A stretch of 64,000 nucleotides of DNA, taken from Oxytricha trifallax. Taxonomy: Eukaryota; Ciliophora; Spirotrichea; Sporadotrichida; Oxytrichidae. Below the pieces are notes generated by a model, which did not search any database, had not been told where the DNA came from, and saw only the letters and a program-made list of their open reading frames with translations. Shown piece after piece: positions 36,006 through 48,889 of the stretch. The stretch covers positions 1-64,000 of the forward strand of contig ARYC01002114.1 in the NCBI GenBank assembly GCA_000711775.1, in the 5' to 3' direction. Both the position numbers and the translations under genes were made by a program. The first letter of the stretch is position 1; each line of letters opens with the position of its first letter.

Positions 36006-36525
36006 TAAATTACTTAAACATTTTTTATTTAAATAGTCTCATATATTTATAAATTAAAATATTTATTACTATGTTTTATATATTACCTAGTTAAATGAAG
36101 CTAAATTAATAAAATTACTATCTAACTAAAATAATTATAAATCAAAAGACCATATTCTTTAATTTTATATAAAATGCAGTAAAACTAATATTTTATATTT
36201 CTTAGAACATAATTATTATACAATATTTGTCATAGAAAAACTATTATAATAAACCAGAATGTTTATAGAATTCAGTTATTTTGAAATAAGAATTCATTTA
36301 ATTTAATAATTTAATAATATTCAATCTACATTTTATAATTTATTTCAAAATATTATTGAAAAGTTTAATTTCTACTTTTTAGTCTATTTATTGGATATAA
36401 AGCAATTTAAATATTATTACGATAATAAATTAAAACATATAAATTATTTCTATTCATTATTTAGTAGTTTCCTGTGTTTTTATAATATGCGTTATTAATT
36501 AATCAAATTTGATGATCATTTTATC
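36006..36525. other. AT-rich intergenic DNA
   Basis: Lies between the last polar block attributed to paralog d and the end of the minus-strand channel gene. Convergent arrangement. Nothing recognisable. Confidence 0.5.
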
Positions 36526-39500
36526 TTATTTTTTGCCAAATTCCTCCTGCTTATTTTTTACTTCTTTTTCAAAAATTCCTTATTTTATTATAAACTCTAT
36601 ATTTACTGCCTCATTTCTTATACTTAGATGTTCTGGCTTTTTATAATTGCTTGTTTTATATCTTTTACAAGCCTTACCACTTTAAATCCCAGAAATCAAA
36701 TATAAAATAAAAGAAATATAGTATATTTATAAAAAAAATTAATAGTTAACTCATAAAATAATTTCTTAAGAAATCGATACTTGTTCGTAAAAAAGAGTCT
36801 CATTAATAATTTTTTCAGTATTATAGGAATCGCCTTAATTAAATTTAAAATTGCATTAAATATAAGTATTATTGGCAAAGTTTAACTTCACTTTTATTAG
36901 CACTCATATGTACTTATAAATAATGTTTTTTATAGGCATTAAACTCTTATTAATCATCAGATATGCTCTTAACAGGCCTCGTCAAAAGCAGATATTTAGG
37001 GAAGTATCTTCGATTGAGTAGATCCTCATGAGTGAAATAAGATTCCCTTTCCTTAATTAATTAAGCTTTAATCTTGTAAGCTTCAGCTACCATCTTTTAC
37101 ATTACTTTATCATATGATTCAGAAATAACTGCTATTATGAAATTCAAAAGTATGATGTTTAGGAATAGTACAGCTGAAATCCAAATTAACCAAGCATAAT
37201 ACACATGTTTTTCGTTTAATTCATAAAAATTATCAATTTAAAAATCTCCAGTAGAGGCTCTAAAAGCCATTATAAAGTAACCTAGATAACTTATTCCATC
37301 ATATTCCACGTTTTCATCGCTTGTCTTTATTTTCAAAAGAGAGAATAAAAATGATTAATAAACTTTCATTTAATCATAAATTCACTAAATGAAATTTAAT
37401 ACTAAATATCAGGCCATACATGATAATCACAAAACTATAAAGTAGAATGAAATACTTCAAATCATAAAACACAGCTTTTAACATGCTGACTTAAAAACTA
37501 AAATCCTCAAATATCCTCAAGTTAGAGCATAGTTTAGTAAATATCATGAAAATCACTAAACCTTGCAATATGACTATCTCACTCTCTAGAAGGTTTTATG
37601 TATCGACTATTACTATGACTATATATAGACATGTAAATATCATGTCTGTGAAATTCCATAAATCTCGTAAATACTCTCTTCAACCAATCCTTAATATCAT
37701 CCTAATTTCGAAATATTACATATATATCAAGTAAACTTGAAATATTTTGGTATAATTGTATTAAGATGATTATAATTTTTATTGATATTTTGGTTAATTT
37801 AACTTGCACAGATAATTTTACATATAAGTTACTATTCTAAGGTTCTATCTTCCCCTTAAGTAGTAAATAAATACAAATCTACTATATAACTCAAAAGAAA
37901 TAGAATAAAGTAGATGAATTAGTATAAGTAAAAAGCTTTCGAGAATTTAGTCCATTTAAAGTCAATTATTGTTTGAATTAGTGGAGTTTCAAAAATTATC
38001 AAGTTTTTAATTTCGGAAATGCATTCAGTAAACTTTTTAGTCGCGGAGTTTTAAAAATATTTAGGATCTAAATGTCTTAATATTTTTTGGTAAAAAATAG
38101 TTTAAGGCATGTTAATGAAGAAATATTCTACTTATAGCTGTTAATTTTCATCAAATAAGTGGCCAATTGTATCTGTGTAGTTATTCTAGATAAATCCCAT
38201 TATAATATTATCTTCATATTCAGAGAACACTATGGTTTTGTTGTCTTTAGAGTAATTTGGATAAGCATCTGATTAAATTTTCTTTAAAACCAAATTACTA
38301 TCAAAATAATCTTTGAGATTAATACCGTTTCAAGAAAGTTGAATAAATTTTTAAATAAGTTAAGTGTATTTAACAATAAAGTAGCAGATATGTTTGTCTA
38401 CTATATGATTGAAATATATAGAATCCTAGAATTTCACGAGCATTTCTAGTAAAATAACTTATTTTTAGTAATCGTTTTTATCTATAACATAATCAACGAC
38501 TGTTGAGCCCTTACAATCTTCTTATATAAGGTTAATTGGATGTTTTAAGTTAATATTCTATAATCTTTTAAAAATTCCCTCCAAAATTTTATGATTGAAT
38601 TGGCAGAAAGCGTTCAAAAACGATCCACTTTTAAAATTTACAAATTAAGTTAGTTTCTTCTCTTTAATGTTTTGCATGTAAGATAGTAAAATTTGCGAAG
38701 GCTTTTGTATTATTTGGGATTAATAAAGAGAGGCAATTGCATATTTTGGAGTTAAAAGTGAAAGTTTTTATAGTGTATGAGAGTCATCATGTTTAAGTAT
38801 GAGAATGTGATTCTTATCTTTTGTAATTTTTATAAGATACTGCTCTGAATTAGATCTTACCAGTACTCTATCATGCCTTCAAATAACTTGAAAGCCTTCA
38901 TAAGAAAAAAAAATATACTATAACATATTTAAAATAATTTATAATAATGAGCCTTCTCCAGAGACTGCTTTTACTAATGTTAATCCCTAATAATTAGCGC
39001 TTCATCCTCATAGAATAATTCTTAATTATTTGCCTCAAACAAAAAAGATCGCTTGAATTCTAAACTTTTTTAATCAAATATTAAATATTTCTCTTTATTT
39101 TTGCTTAATATCTAGTACTTATCACTATACACGACTGAGTTGGTTTAAGTTTTCCTTAGATATCTGAATACTATAAATGAAAAAAAATATTAGCAAATCG
39201 AATTTTACAAATAATTTATTTTGATTTATTTATTTATAAGTTCTCATTTATTTTTGCTAATGGCTTAGAATTTTATGATAGAAAATTCAGGCTAAAGTAA
39301 TTTGTAATATTACCTCAATTTAATTGAAATTATGAATGTCAATTTCAAAATCTATATATTAGTAAATTATGAATTTTTTATATATCATTAAAGAGTAAGA
39401 TACTTGGCCTAAGTAGAAAATTAATTATTTATATAAAAATGAGATAATAATAGTTCTGCTATTAATAATATATGATAGATTACGATTTGATAATTTAACG

Positions 39501-40440
39501 ATAATTCAATCTTTTTAATTGACAAAAAAATCATATGAAAATTAATTGATTTTTATAATTACAATATTCCTCTTAGATTTAAAATTAGCACAATCATCAG
39601 TTATTTCAATCTAAATATTTAATTATTTTTAAAATTTCAACCTCTACCAAATATACTTTCTAATCTGAATATTTCAGCTCTATTAATACTAATTTACTAT
39701 CAGCAAATTTTACCACTAAGTAAATCTTATCAATTCTTAATTCATATTCTTTTCATAAACTTTGAAAATTTAAAAATTTCTCAGTAGATTCTTAATTAAT
39801 CATTACTATGTATTTGTTATGTGTTGAAAACCTGATATATATATATATTGGCAAAAATACTTAACAAATTAAATAACATAATATATTCTATTTTTTTAAT
39901 AATTAATTTTAAGTTTTTAGCTATCTATAACAAGTACATTATGACATTTTAATGGATTCTAAGCTTTACTAATATCAAACTTCTTGAAAGTCAATGAGTG
40001 AAGAAGTTTTCACTGTTGATAATATCATTAATAAATTCTATGGTGTAAATCAAACAAAAAGAAAAGAAAAGTCAATAATTATTAAAAAAATACACCAAAT
40101 TTCTTATTCAGCACGGCTAGATTTCTTATCAACTTAATGGCTAAATTTGATAAAAATATCGAGTTATTTTAAGTCTTTATTTTAATTTTTTTTGAGTCTA
40201 ACACTGTTCCTGAAGCTGCAGTTCCTAAACCCCTCTATCTAAGTGTTCCAATTGACTCTGAGAATAAAGGCAACAGAGGAATGTAGTGTTAATTATTTTG
40301 AGATTCGATCACTTCGACTTCATTGTCCATAAACCCTCCATTTTCTTAATGATGAATTTTCTCTATTAGCAAATATTCACTAGAAACTCTGATATGTTGT
40401 TACTTTTCTATAAAATTAAGAGGCAGTATTTAAATCTAAA
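36526..40440 (-). CDS. TRP/polycystin-like cation channel with large N-terminal cytosolic region
   Basis: Minus-strand blocks give the end of a six-span ion-channel domain. About 37735-37390 includes TDMIFTCLYIVIVIV and SMLKAVFYDLKYFILLYSF, then a pore-like stretch SYLGYFIMAFRASTGDF (about 37310-37245), then the last span AWLIWISAVLFLNIILLNFI followed by AVISESYDKVMQKMVAEAY and a cytosolic Glu/Lys-rich linker to about 36960. A coiled-coil block at about 36690-36526 ends at TGA 36526-36528. Upstream blocks (37850-39180) carry a large soluble region with beta-repeat-like pieces (SVVYSDKYQILSKNKEKYL). An N-terminal block with MDNEVEVIESQNNQHYIPLL lies near 40180-40332 and is only tentatively joined. 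Several AT-rich inserts separate the blocks. Likely a plasma or ciliary membrane cation channel; the subfamily is not resolved. Confidence 0.6.
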
Positions 40441-41148
40441 AGAATTTTATTTTAAATAGTATAATTTTGTATATTTCAATGTTAAAATATTATTTGAAAA
40501 AATAGCATATTATTAATTATAAGTATAAAAAATTATCGGTAGTTTTTATTCAATTATAGGGTAAAACTTTCTTACTTGCAAGGAAATATCAATTTAAAAA
40601 ATAATTTCTAGGTAGATTTAATCAATAAATTTACTTACTATGTTAATTCTAAAATATTATTTAACATTTCATTAAAATATTTGAAAATATTATTCCTTTA
40701 ATTAAGAATTCTTATTGATATAAGAGAATTTAAATCATTATTTTATTAAATTCACCGTAATTAATATAATTAATTAAAATATATACACTGAATTTCCCTT
40801 AATAATTTATTTGTTAACAATAAATATTTTTACTTTAATTTTTAATAAATTGAAGTATTTGATTCGAAATCTTAATGTTTAAATTTGATGGTATTCACTA
40901 ATATTATTATGTAAAAAGATTATTTTTTATATGAAAAGTATAAAAGTGATTATAATTTAATTGCTAACTTAAGTCTCTTTCCTTTTAAAATATTAAGAAT
41001 TATATTTTTATTTTTAAAAAAAGTTATTTCTTTTTCCATAAATTTATCATTATTGATAAAATTTATTGGATATTAAATTTGAATATAGTCCCACAAACTT
41101 GTATTTAAAAACAATTAAATTTATATAAAAATAGTAAATAAATTAAAA
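40441..41148. other. AT-rich intergenic DNA between divergent genes
   Basis: Contains only AT-rich sequence between the presumed 5' end of the minus-strand channel gene and the ATG of the plus-strand RING gene. Promoters of both would be expected near the edges, but no specific element was recognised. Confidence 0.45.
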
Positions 41149-42312
41149 ATGAACGCATACGAGGAAGGTCTCTAACAACAACAGGAATAGTAGGTAAACC
41201 TCCAACTTTAAAATGAAGAGAGACTCTACAGAGAATCTGATCCTCTTCTTGCGAATAATTATTGCAAAATCTTAATTTAATTATTTAATTTTTAATAATA
41301 TATCTATAAAACTCATTTGGAATATGTAGATTCTTACATCACATGAAATCATTTCTATATATTTAATAGAATAATGACAATCACGACAGACTTTCAAATT
41401 ACTCTGGTCGTTTGGGTTAGGGTCAAAATTTCTAAGAGTTGAGGAGGCAACGCACAAACGTTGAAGTAGACAATATCAAGCGCGATATAATAGCAGATTT
41501 GATCTTCATTGCTATAATTATAGTTCTCACTTTACATATTGGGTCAGGTGCTACTTGTGGAATTCCCATATTGAAATGGATTATGGTATACTTCAGCATA
41601 TTAGGGTTAAGATCAGCCAGCAATTTATTAAGGATTTACATGATTAGAAACTAGTTTTATTTTAGGTGTATAAAGAGACATTTTTAATCATAGAGGTGAA
41701 AAACTTGTTGATTAAAGAAAATAAATTGCCCCAATTTATTAAGAGTAGACAAATAACTTCACAATTCTAAGCTTCATTGTGATAGATGGTTTCATTTTGG
41801 GTTGGTTAATTTATGGCAACATATTATTTTTCTCAAAAAACAACAATTGCTACCAGCTATAAGACTCGCGCATGCTCTATGATATGATGCTTATCCTTCT
41901 AATTTTCGGATATTTCTAGATGTTAGTCTACGCAGTGATTATTTTGATGTTACCCTGCATAATTTACCAATTGAGAAATCAACATAGAGGTAGAAATGAC
42001 TTAAGTGACTAAGCCATTCCCAATGTTATTTAAAATTTGACCAGACTCAAGTTCAAAACTGATTAATTTACGAATGAAAACGTGTGCAGTATATGCTTTG
42101 TGGATTATAATAACGATGACGATGTGACTCCACTTTCATGCAATCCTGGACACTATTTTCATACTGCTTGCATCGAAGATTGGATCAAAATTGGAAAGAA
42201 AATTCAAATTATTTTATCTTAGATTAAAGAATTTCTGATAACTTAATTTCTTTATACATATGTAAAGAACTCTTGTCCACTATGTCGCAGTCCAATTCAA
42301 TAAATTTCTTGA
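41149..42312 (+). CDS. Membrane RING-H2 finger protein, probable E3 ubiquitin ligase
   Basis: ATG at 41149. The first block ends LYRESDPLLANN. After an IES the frame continues DNHDRLSNYSGRLG, LRRQRTNVEVDNIKRDIIAD and membrane spans LIFIAIIIVLTLHIG and WIMVYFSILGL. Two further spans lie in a block from about 41745 (FTILSFIVIDGFILGWLIYG; MMLILLIFGYFQMLVYAVII). The C-terminal RING-H2 has VCSICFVDYNN, CNPGHYFHTACIEDW and NSCPLCRSPIQ, the expected C-C-C-H-H-C-C-C ligands. Stop TGA at 42310-42312. RING-H2 proteins with several spans usually act as membrane-bound ubiquitin ligases. A frame change near 41660-41690 suggests one more short insert that I could not delimit. The substrate is unknown. Confidence 0.8.
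41253..41368 (+). other. IES with GAATAAT pointers (RING gene)
   Basis: GAATAAT at 41253-41259 and 41369-41375. Removing the 116-base unit joins CTTGCGAATAAT to GACAATCAC in frame (LANNDNHD). Confidence 0.85.
42195..42263 (+). other. IES with AAAG pointers inside the RING finger
   Basis: AAAG at 42195-42198 and 42264-42267. The 69-base insert separates the first six zinc ligands from the last Cys pair. Its removal gives IKIGKNSCPLC, the usual RING spacing. The insert is a multiple of three and has no TGA, so the germline sequence can be read through, but the product would have a 23-residue interruption. Confidence 0.75.
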
Positions 42313-42838
42313 ATAAATTTAGTAAGTTAAAATTCAAAAGATTATTATAATTGCTTAAGAAAATGACTTACATAACTAAATGTTAATTATATTATACATG
42401 GTTATTGGTATTTTGTTCAATTATAATACTATCCGAAGAAAAATTATTTTAATACAATTATGATTGAAAGTATTTTATACAAAAATTAAAATATTAAATT
42501 TATAAAATAAGTAAAAAAGATTCATCTAAATTTTCTAAATTTTATTTGACATTTCCAACAAAAATTATAAATTTAAGGAATTAAGAATTTTTCTTCAATT
42601 AAATGAAGAAAAAATTGAAATATAATTATTTTTCGCTTAATAACGTAAATTGAGATTATATTTTCAATGAATTAATATAAAATAAATTAATATTCCTCTA
42701 ATTTTAAACTTAATTTTCGTATAGGCATTATTTTTCTGATTTTATAAATACTCATTTAAATGCATTAAATATAGAATTTTTAACTTAATTTTTTATGAGA
42801 GAGTGCAGAGTGTATCTACTTAGGATGACGAGAACATA

Positions 42839-44647
42839 ATGGTCGATAGATCTATAGGAATATACATAAATGACATGATAAAGCACACTTTAAAAGTCTA
42901 CACTTTATCATTAGCACTCTCTGAAAGAGATCCAGCTTCTGCTTATGAATCTATTTAAGATTCTTTAGAGAAAGTAATTTTATTTTAATTATAGTTGTTT
43001 TCTATTAGACTGGGCTAAATAACATTTTCAATTTGTATTGGGATAAATTGGTTCATATTTTGAAGTAGTCTTTGACAAAGATAGAGTAAACAGAGATGTA
43101 TTCTTATCTATTTAAGGGGGTATTTTTAATATATATTTAATTTGTATTTGAATTAAACTGGTAATTGATAAAATAAGTACCTCATTAATATTTTAGGTGC
43201 TCTCAAATAGATATTTCGTTTTTCTGAATGGTATCTTACTCTTTTGGTAGAAAATTCTTAATGAAATCACTCCCTCTGACAAAATTTAAATCTTAGAGTA
43301 AATTTTATTTATGAGTTAAATACAATTCTAGGTTGAAGTTTCAGCTATTTGACTCCCTAACAGCTTTGAAAGATAAATACCTTTTGAATATAAACAAGCA
43401 ATTATAAGCTTAATCAGATCAAATCCTGAATGTCTTACAAGAAATAAAGAAATTTGGAAAGTTTATGAATCCATATACCCAATCTCAATCTCAGACAACT
43501 AATCAAAACATGAGTTCTAACAATAGCAATTCAAACGGCTAAGCTTAGTAGCACCAGCATTCCCCAAATTCTTATGAAAATAACGCAATAAACCTTGTTA
43601 CCAATAAGCTAAATGATTTGATTGATACACTAAGCATTCACTTAAATACCACCTAGACTTAACTTGATTTAAAAGATCATATTGAAACTATGATTAGAGA
43701 TTTATTACTAAACCTGATACAGCAATTTATAGAGCTCGTTTACTAGCTTAATTTTCATGGTGAGGACCTTAATGAGCACTTAAAGTTTAACTTTGTTCTT
43801 TTGGATTTATCTAAAAACATTGATATTTTTCTGGAAAATTCATCTATGTCTGATCACGAACCAATTTCAAAGCAAATTAAACGCTTGAGAAAGACTATAT
43901 TAAAGCAACTATTAACAAATTTAGAAAGTTAAATAAGTTTCACCTTGAATAAAATGATGCGCAGTATTCCAATCTAAGAAAATGTAGAAAATTACGATGA
44001 GCTGCTGAGTTAATGGAGAGCTAATACTTCTGATTAGGTGCTTTAATACTTTATTCCTTAAAAGATCTAGGATTACTAGTAAATGATCATTGATGCTAAT
44101 ATGTCATTCGAGTAACTTGAAAAACTGGGAGAGTATAGAAATCTAAAAGTTAAATTCTCTAAATCACTTATTCTTACATTTTGCTTACTCGTTGGTAATT
44201 TAGAGGTTTAAAATGAAGAAGTTTAAAGAAAAATATTTTAGGAAGTTGAGTAGTCTACCTATTCTACACTATAATAATATTGCATATTTAGTAATAGTAT
44301 ATGCTATTTTTTTAATTGAAGCTTTTGAATAACTAATTAAGATAAACAAGAAATCTTCTATATTTAGGAGGTATTAGAATTAACTGGGCAGTATCTTAAA
44401 ATAGAAAGAAATAGAAAATTAACTATTTTGTTTAAGAATTCAATAAGATATTGAGGTGTCTCAGAGGTCAAGTTAAAACGAGGTATTAAAAGATATTCAA
44501 AAATTTAGTGAGCAGCTTTTGATGAGATAAATAAGAGATAAAAATAATTAAAAATAGAAAGATAAGATATTAGAGTTAATTAAGAAAATTCCAACAAGAG
44601 AAGGGGCTAAGATTAATGACTATATCAATTAATATTTGGAAATTTGA
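42839..44647 (+). CDS. Unrecognised alpha-helical protein with Gln/Asn/Ser-rich linker
   Basis: Probable start at ATG 42839 (MVDRSIGIYINDMIKHTLK). An AT-rich insert near 42975-43010 separates this from TGLNNIFNLYWDKLVHILKQ, another lies near 43120-43200, and a long block runs from about 43325 to 44220 (FDSLTALKDKYLLNINKQLQ; MNPYTQSQSQTTNQNMSSNN; LRKTILKQLLTNLESQISF). A last block (about 44320-44647, RRYQNQLGSILKQKEIENQL; RQIRDKNNQKQKDKILEL) ends TGA at 44645-44647. Predicted mostly helical with a polar spacer and no membrane span. I do not recognise the family. It converges with the PRMT gene, with only 54 bases between the stops. Confidence 0.55.
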
Positions 44648-44701
44648 TCTTTTATTAAATTTCACTTTTAGTTAATTCATCATTAATTTTTATTTATTAA
44701 A

Positions 44702-46048
<1,347 letters not shown>

Positions 46049-46121
46049 CTTGATTTATGATTTAATCTTACTGATAGTTTTAATTTGGTATGTTAAACAT
46101 ATAAAATATTAATTTTCTTTA

Positions 46122-47343
46122 TCAGAAAATTAAATGTTTATAAGATTGATTTTCTAAAAATTGGAATTTATATAGTACCAATTCTGAGATAAGGGCTTAT
46201 GTTATTAAATAATTATAAATTAAAATTTCAAAAAATAATTTAATGCTTTAAACAATCTAACAAGCCAACTAATTTATTTTCACTTGTACTCTCTCATCTA
46301 TTTAAGAAATATTACTATCGATAGATACCATTAGTAAACTTGTAAATTTCAAAATTTTTCATAGTTTAACTTACTCAAACTTTGAATTTAAACTTTCCAA
46401 ACATTGAAAAGTGCTCTTAGAGTTTAATTGACTCTGGCTTAAATCATATCACTCAATATTTCTAAATTGAAGAATATTTGGATTGCTTGAGTCAATCCTT
46501 ATACATCTCTATTCTCAAAACTGTCTTAGAATTTCTTTGAGGTTTAATCAATGAGGTCTTTTTTTATTTATTAAATCTGTTCTAGATACTATTTAACTTC
46601 TGGAATAGAAGATAACATAATCATCATTGAGCCTTATTAATCAAGTTATTGGGAATCCTAAGTATGATTTTCAATAATTAATTATGGGTCAAATAAATAA
46701 ATAAGGTCTCTTGAACAGTTAAATAATATGATTTGTGATTTAATCAGTAGAATCAAGAACGAAAGATTTGAGAGTAACTGATAGGCCAAGTGGATCTAGA
46801 ATCTTCTTTTCTTAAAAATCATAAGAGTAGCCTATCTTTTGGACTAACTGGAACACTTGCTGTATATTCTTGAGTAAAATTTCTGTGTTTAAGATATTAG
46901 AGAGCCTCTTAACTTCGTTCTATGATTTTGAGATCTACGCTATGACATTTTTCTCCAAACTATTTAAACATTTGATTACTAATTGAAATATCTTACATTT
47001 CTTTCATCACAGACATCTATTTGACTACAGGTTCTATTTTTTCAAGGCCATCTCTTACTCTAATGATGTCCTAACAAACCACATTGAAATCTTGCGCTCG
47101 ATCTTCAATGACACTCCTCATCGTGAGGTCTACACTTCTTTATACCTCTTCGAGATTCCACTTGAATTCATTCATTTCTGTTATAGTTTAAGTCTTATAT
47201 AGATCATATAGGAATGAGGCTTCATCAAAGGTGTCCTTCAATAAGGCAGACAGCCTTTTGTCTTGAGAGAGCTGCGCTTTCAAGTGGTGAGTTGAGCTTA
47301 CTTGGGGTTTGTAGACTTCGATGTCTAAATTTAAATCTTCCAT
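46122..47343 (-). CDS. Coiled-coil protein, unidentified
   Basis: ATG at 47341-47343 begins MEDLNLDIEVYKPQVSSTHH, followed by a long helical stretch (LKAQLSQDKRLSALLKDTFD; MNEFKWNLEEVQRSVDLTMR; IIRVRDGLEKIEPVVKQMS) to about 46915. A frame change near 46910 is followed by RLSNILNTEILLKNIQQVFQ and FQEKKILDPLGLSVTLKSFV to about 46700; later frames remain open to a TGA at 46122-46124 but become AT-rich, so the 3' end is uncertain. No membrane span. The pattern resembles N-termini of vesicle-tethering subunits, but this is only an impression. It starts 170 bases from, and divergent to, the ICMT gene. Confidence 0.5.
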
Positions 47344-47513
47344 TTTTATTAAAGAGTTATTATACCAATTTCTTCAGTTATAAATTTATTTATTGCACTC
47401 AAATTTGATAATCTACATAATGAGTTATTAATAAGCTCAAGTGTAAATTAGGACAAGCTAAAGTTAATAAATTTTTCTTCAATTTAAAATATAAAAGTAT
47501 TATAGACTCTATA

Positions 47514-48784
47514 ATGGACGCAGAAGAAGTATAAGCATCAATAACTATCGCAATTGTTTCTTTTATATCAGGAATCGCATTTAATGGATTATTACCATTC
47601 AGTAGTTACTTAGCAGTTCTAACATTGCTCGGATTTAGTGCCAATTTGCTACTATAACTTAAATCTGTATAAATTAATTTTATTCATTATCATTACATAA
47701 TTCCAATCAATTAATTATACAAATACAGAAAGTTGTAAGTGAAAGGATCAATATATTAAGAAATAGGAAAATATAAATTCATCAGCTATATTTTAAAGTG
47801 ATTGTACTTATTTAATTTCGTTTTTAGAGATCTTTCTATAAAAATCGTAGATTAAGAGAAGCCTTCATATCTCTGGCTTTGGGAATGACTTTTATTAATC
47901 CAATTTCTTACGCAGCAGATTACCTACCTTTTAGGATGTAATTTTATCTGGCTTCTTTAGCTTTATATCACTATGCAGAGTACTTATATGTTTGCTACTT
48001 TCATTACGTACAGCTTTCATTTGATAGTAAGTTTTTGACATAGTCATAAATTTCTTATAAAGCATTATGAGATAAACTGTTTTATTTAATCAAAAATTTA
48101 TAGGTTTCTTGTTGAATCAAAGCATTTCATATGTGATAGCAGTGAATGTATCATTCTTGGAATTCACTATACTCTATAACTACTATGACTTTTATGAAAT
48201 ATTGCCTTTCTTTCTTGTCATACTTATTATGCTAGTTGGGTTAATAATCTTAAAAACAAATAAATATCATTTATATTTCCTTTGAAAATTTGTTTTGTAC
48301 AAAACTATTGTTGAATGGTGGTAATTGGTCATTTCTTCAGAATCGGAGCTGAATTCACAGCTGGAGCAAATTTCAATCATAAAATTTAATTCCATAAAGA
48401 TGAGAAACATAAATTAGTTACACATGGATTATACGCTGTATCAAGGCACCCTAGTTACTTCGGTTGGTTCATGTGGGCAGTAGGAACATAGGTATTAATC
48501 TTATAAAATAAATTTATGGTTAACACTCTATTATTACATTAATTATTTTGCCCAATATTCATGCTTAATCCATTGTCTACATTACTATTTTTGGCAACTT
48601 CATTTTACTTTTTCAAATCAAGGATTGAGTAAGTCCAATTAAATTGTTATTACAAATTCATTATAGGATTGAAGAGGAAATACTTTTAGAATTTTTCGAA
48701 TAGGAATATAGCGATTACACTAAAAAAGTTGGAATATTAATACCCTTTATTAAAGGTTTCTAGGGATATGATACTAAATATTGA
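47514..48784 (+). CDS. Isoprenylcysteine carboxyl methyltransferase (STE14/ICMT family)
   Basis: Blocks: 47514-47690 (MDAEEVQASITIAIVSFISG, first spans), 47826-48034 (LREAFISLALGMTFINP; AEYLYVCYFHYVQLSFDS), 48104-48263 (LNQSISYVIAVNVSFLEFTI), 48318-48495 (GHFFRIGAEFTAGANFNHKI; LVTHGLYAVSRHPSYFGWF), 48545-48628 (NPLSTLLFLATSFYFFKSRI) and 48665-48784 (RIEEEILLEFFEQEYSDYTK, to TGA 48782-48784). The HGLY-x3-RHPSY-x-G-W signature and the terminal EE...YxxY-like segment are diagnostic of ICMT, which methylates the C-terminal prenylcysteine of CaaX proteins in the ER membrane. IESs separate the blocks; the last has an 8-base pointer. Confidence 0.92.
48621..48664 (+). other. IES with AGGATTGA pointers (ICMT gene)
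   Basis: AGGATTGA at 48621-48628 and 48665-48672. Removing the 44-base unit joins KSRIE to EEILLEFF in frame. This is the longest pointer identified in the window. Confidence 0.9.
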
Positions 48785-48889
48785 TATTTAACTCTATTTT
48801 TTCAACAGTAAAAATATACAATTTCCCCTTTGCATTTATTTCTGTAATTATGTTTATGAAAATTTAGACCAGATTTAAATAAATGCAAA

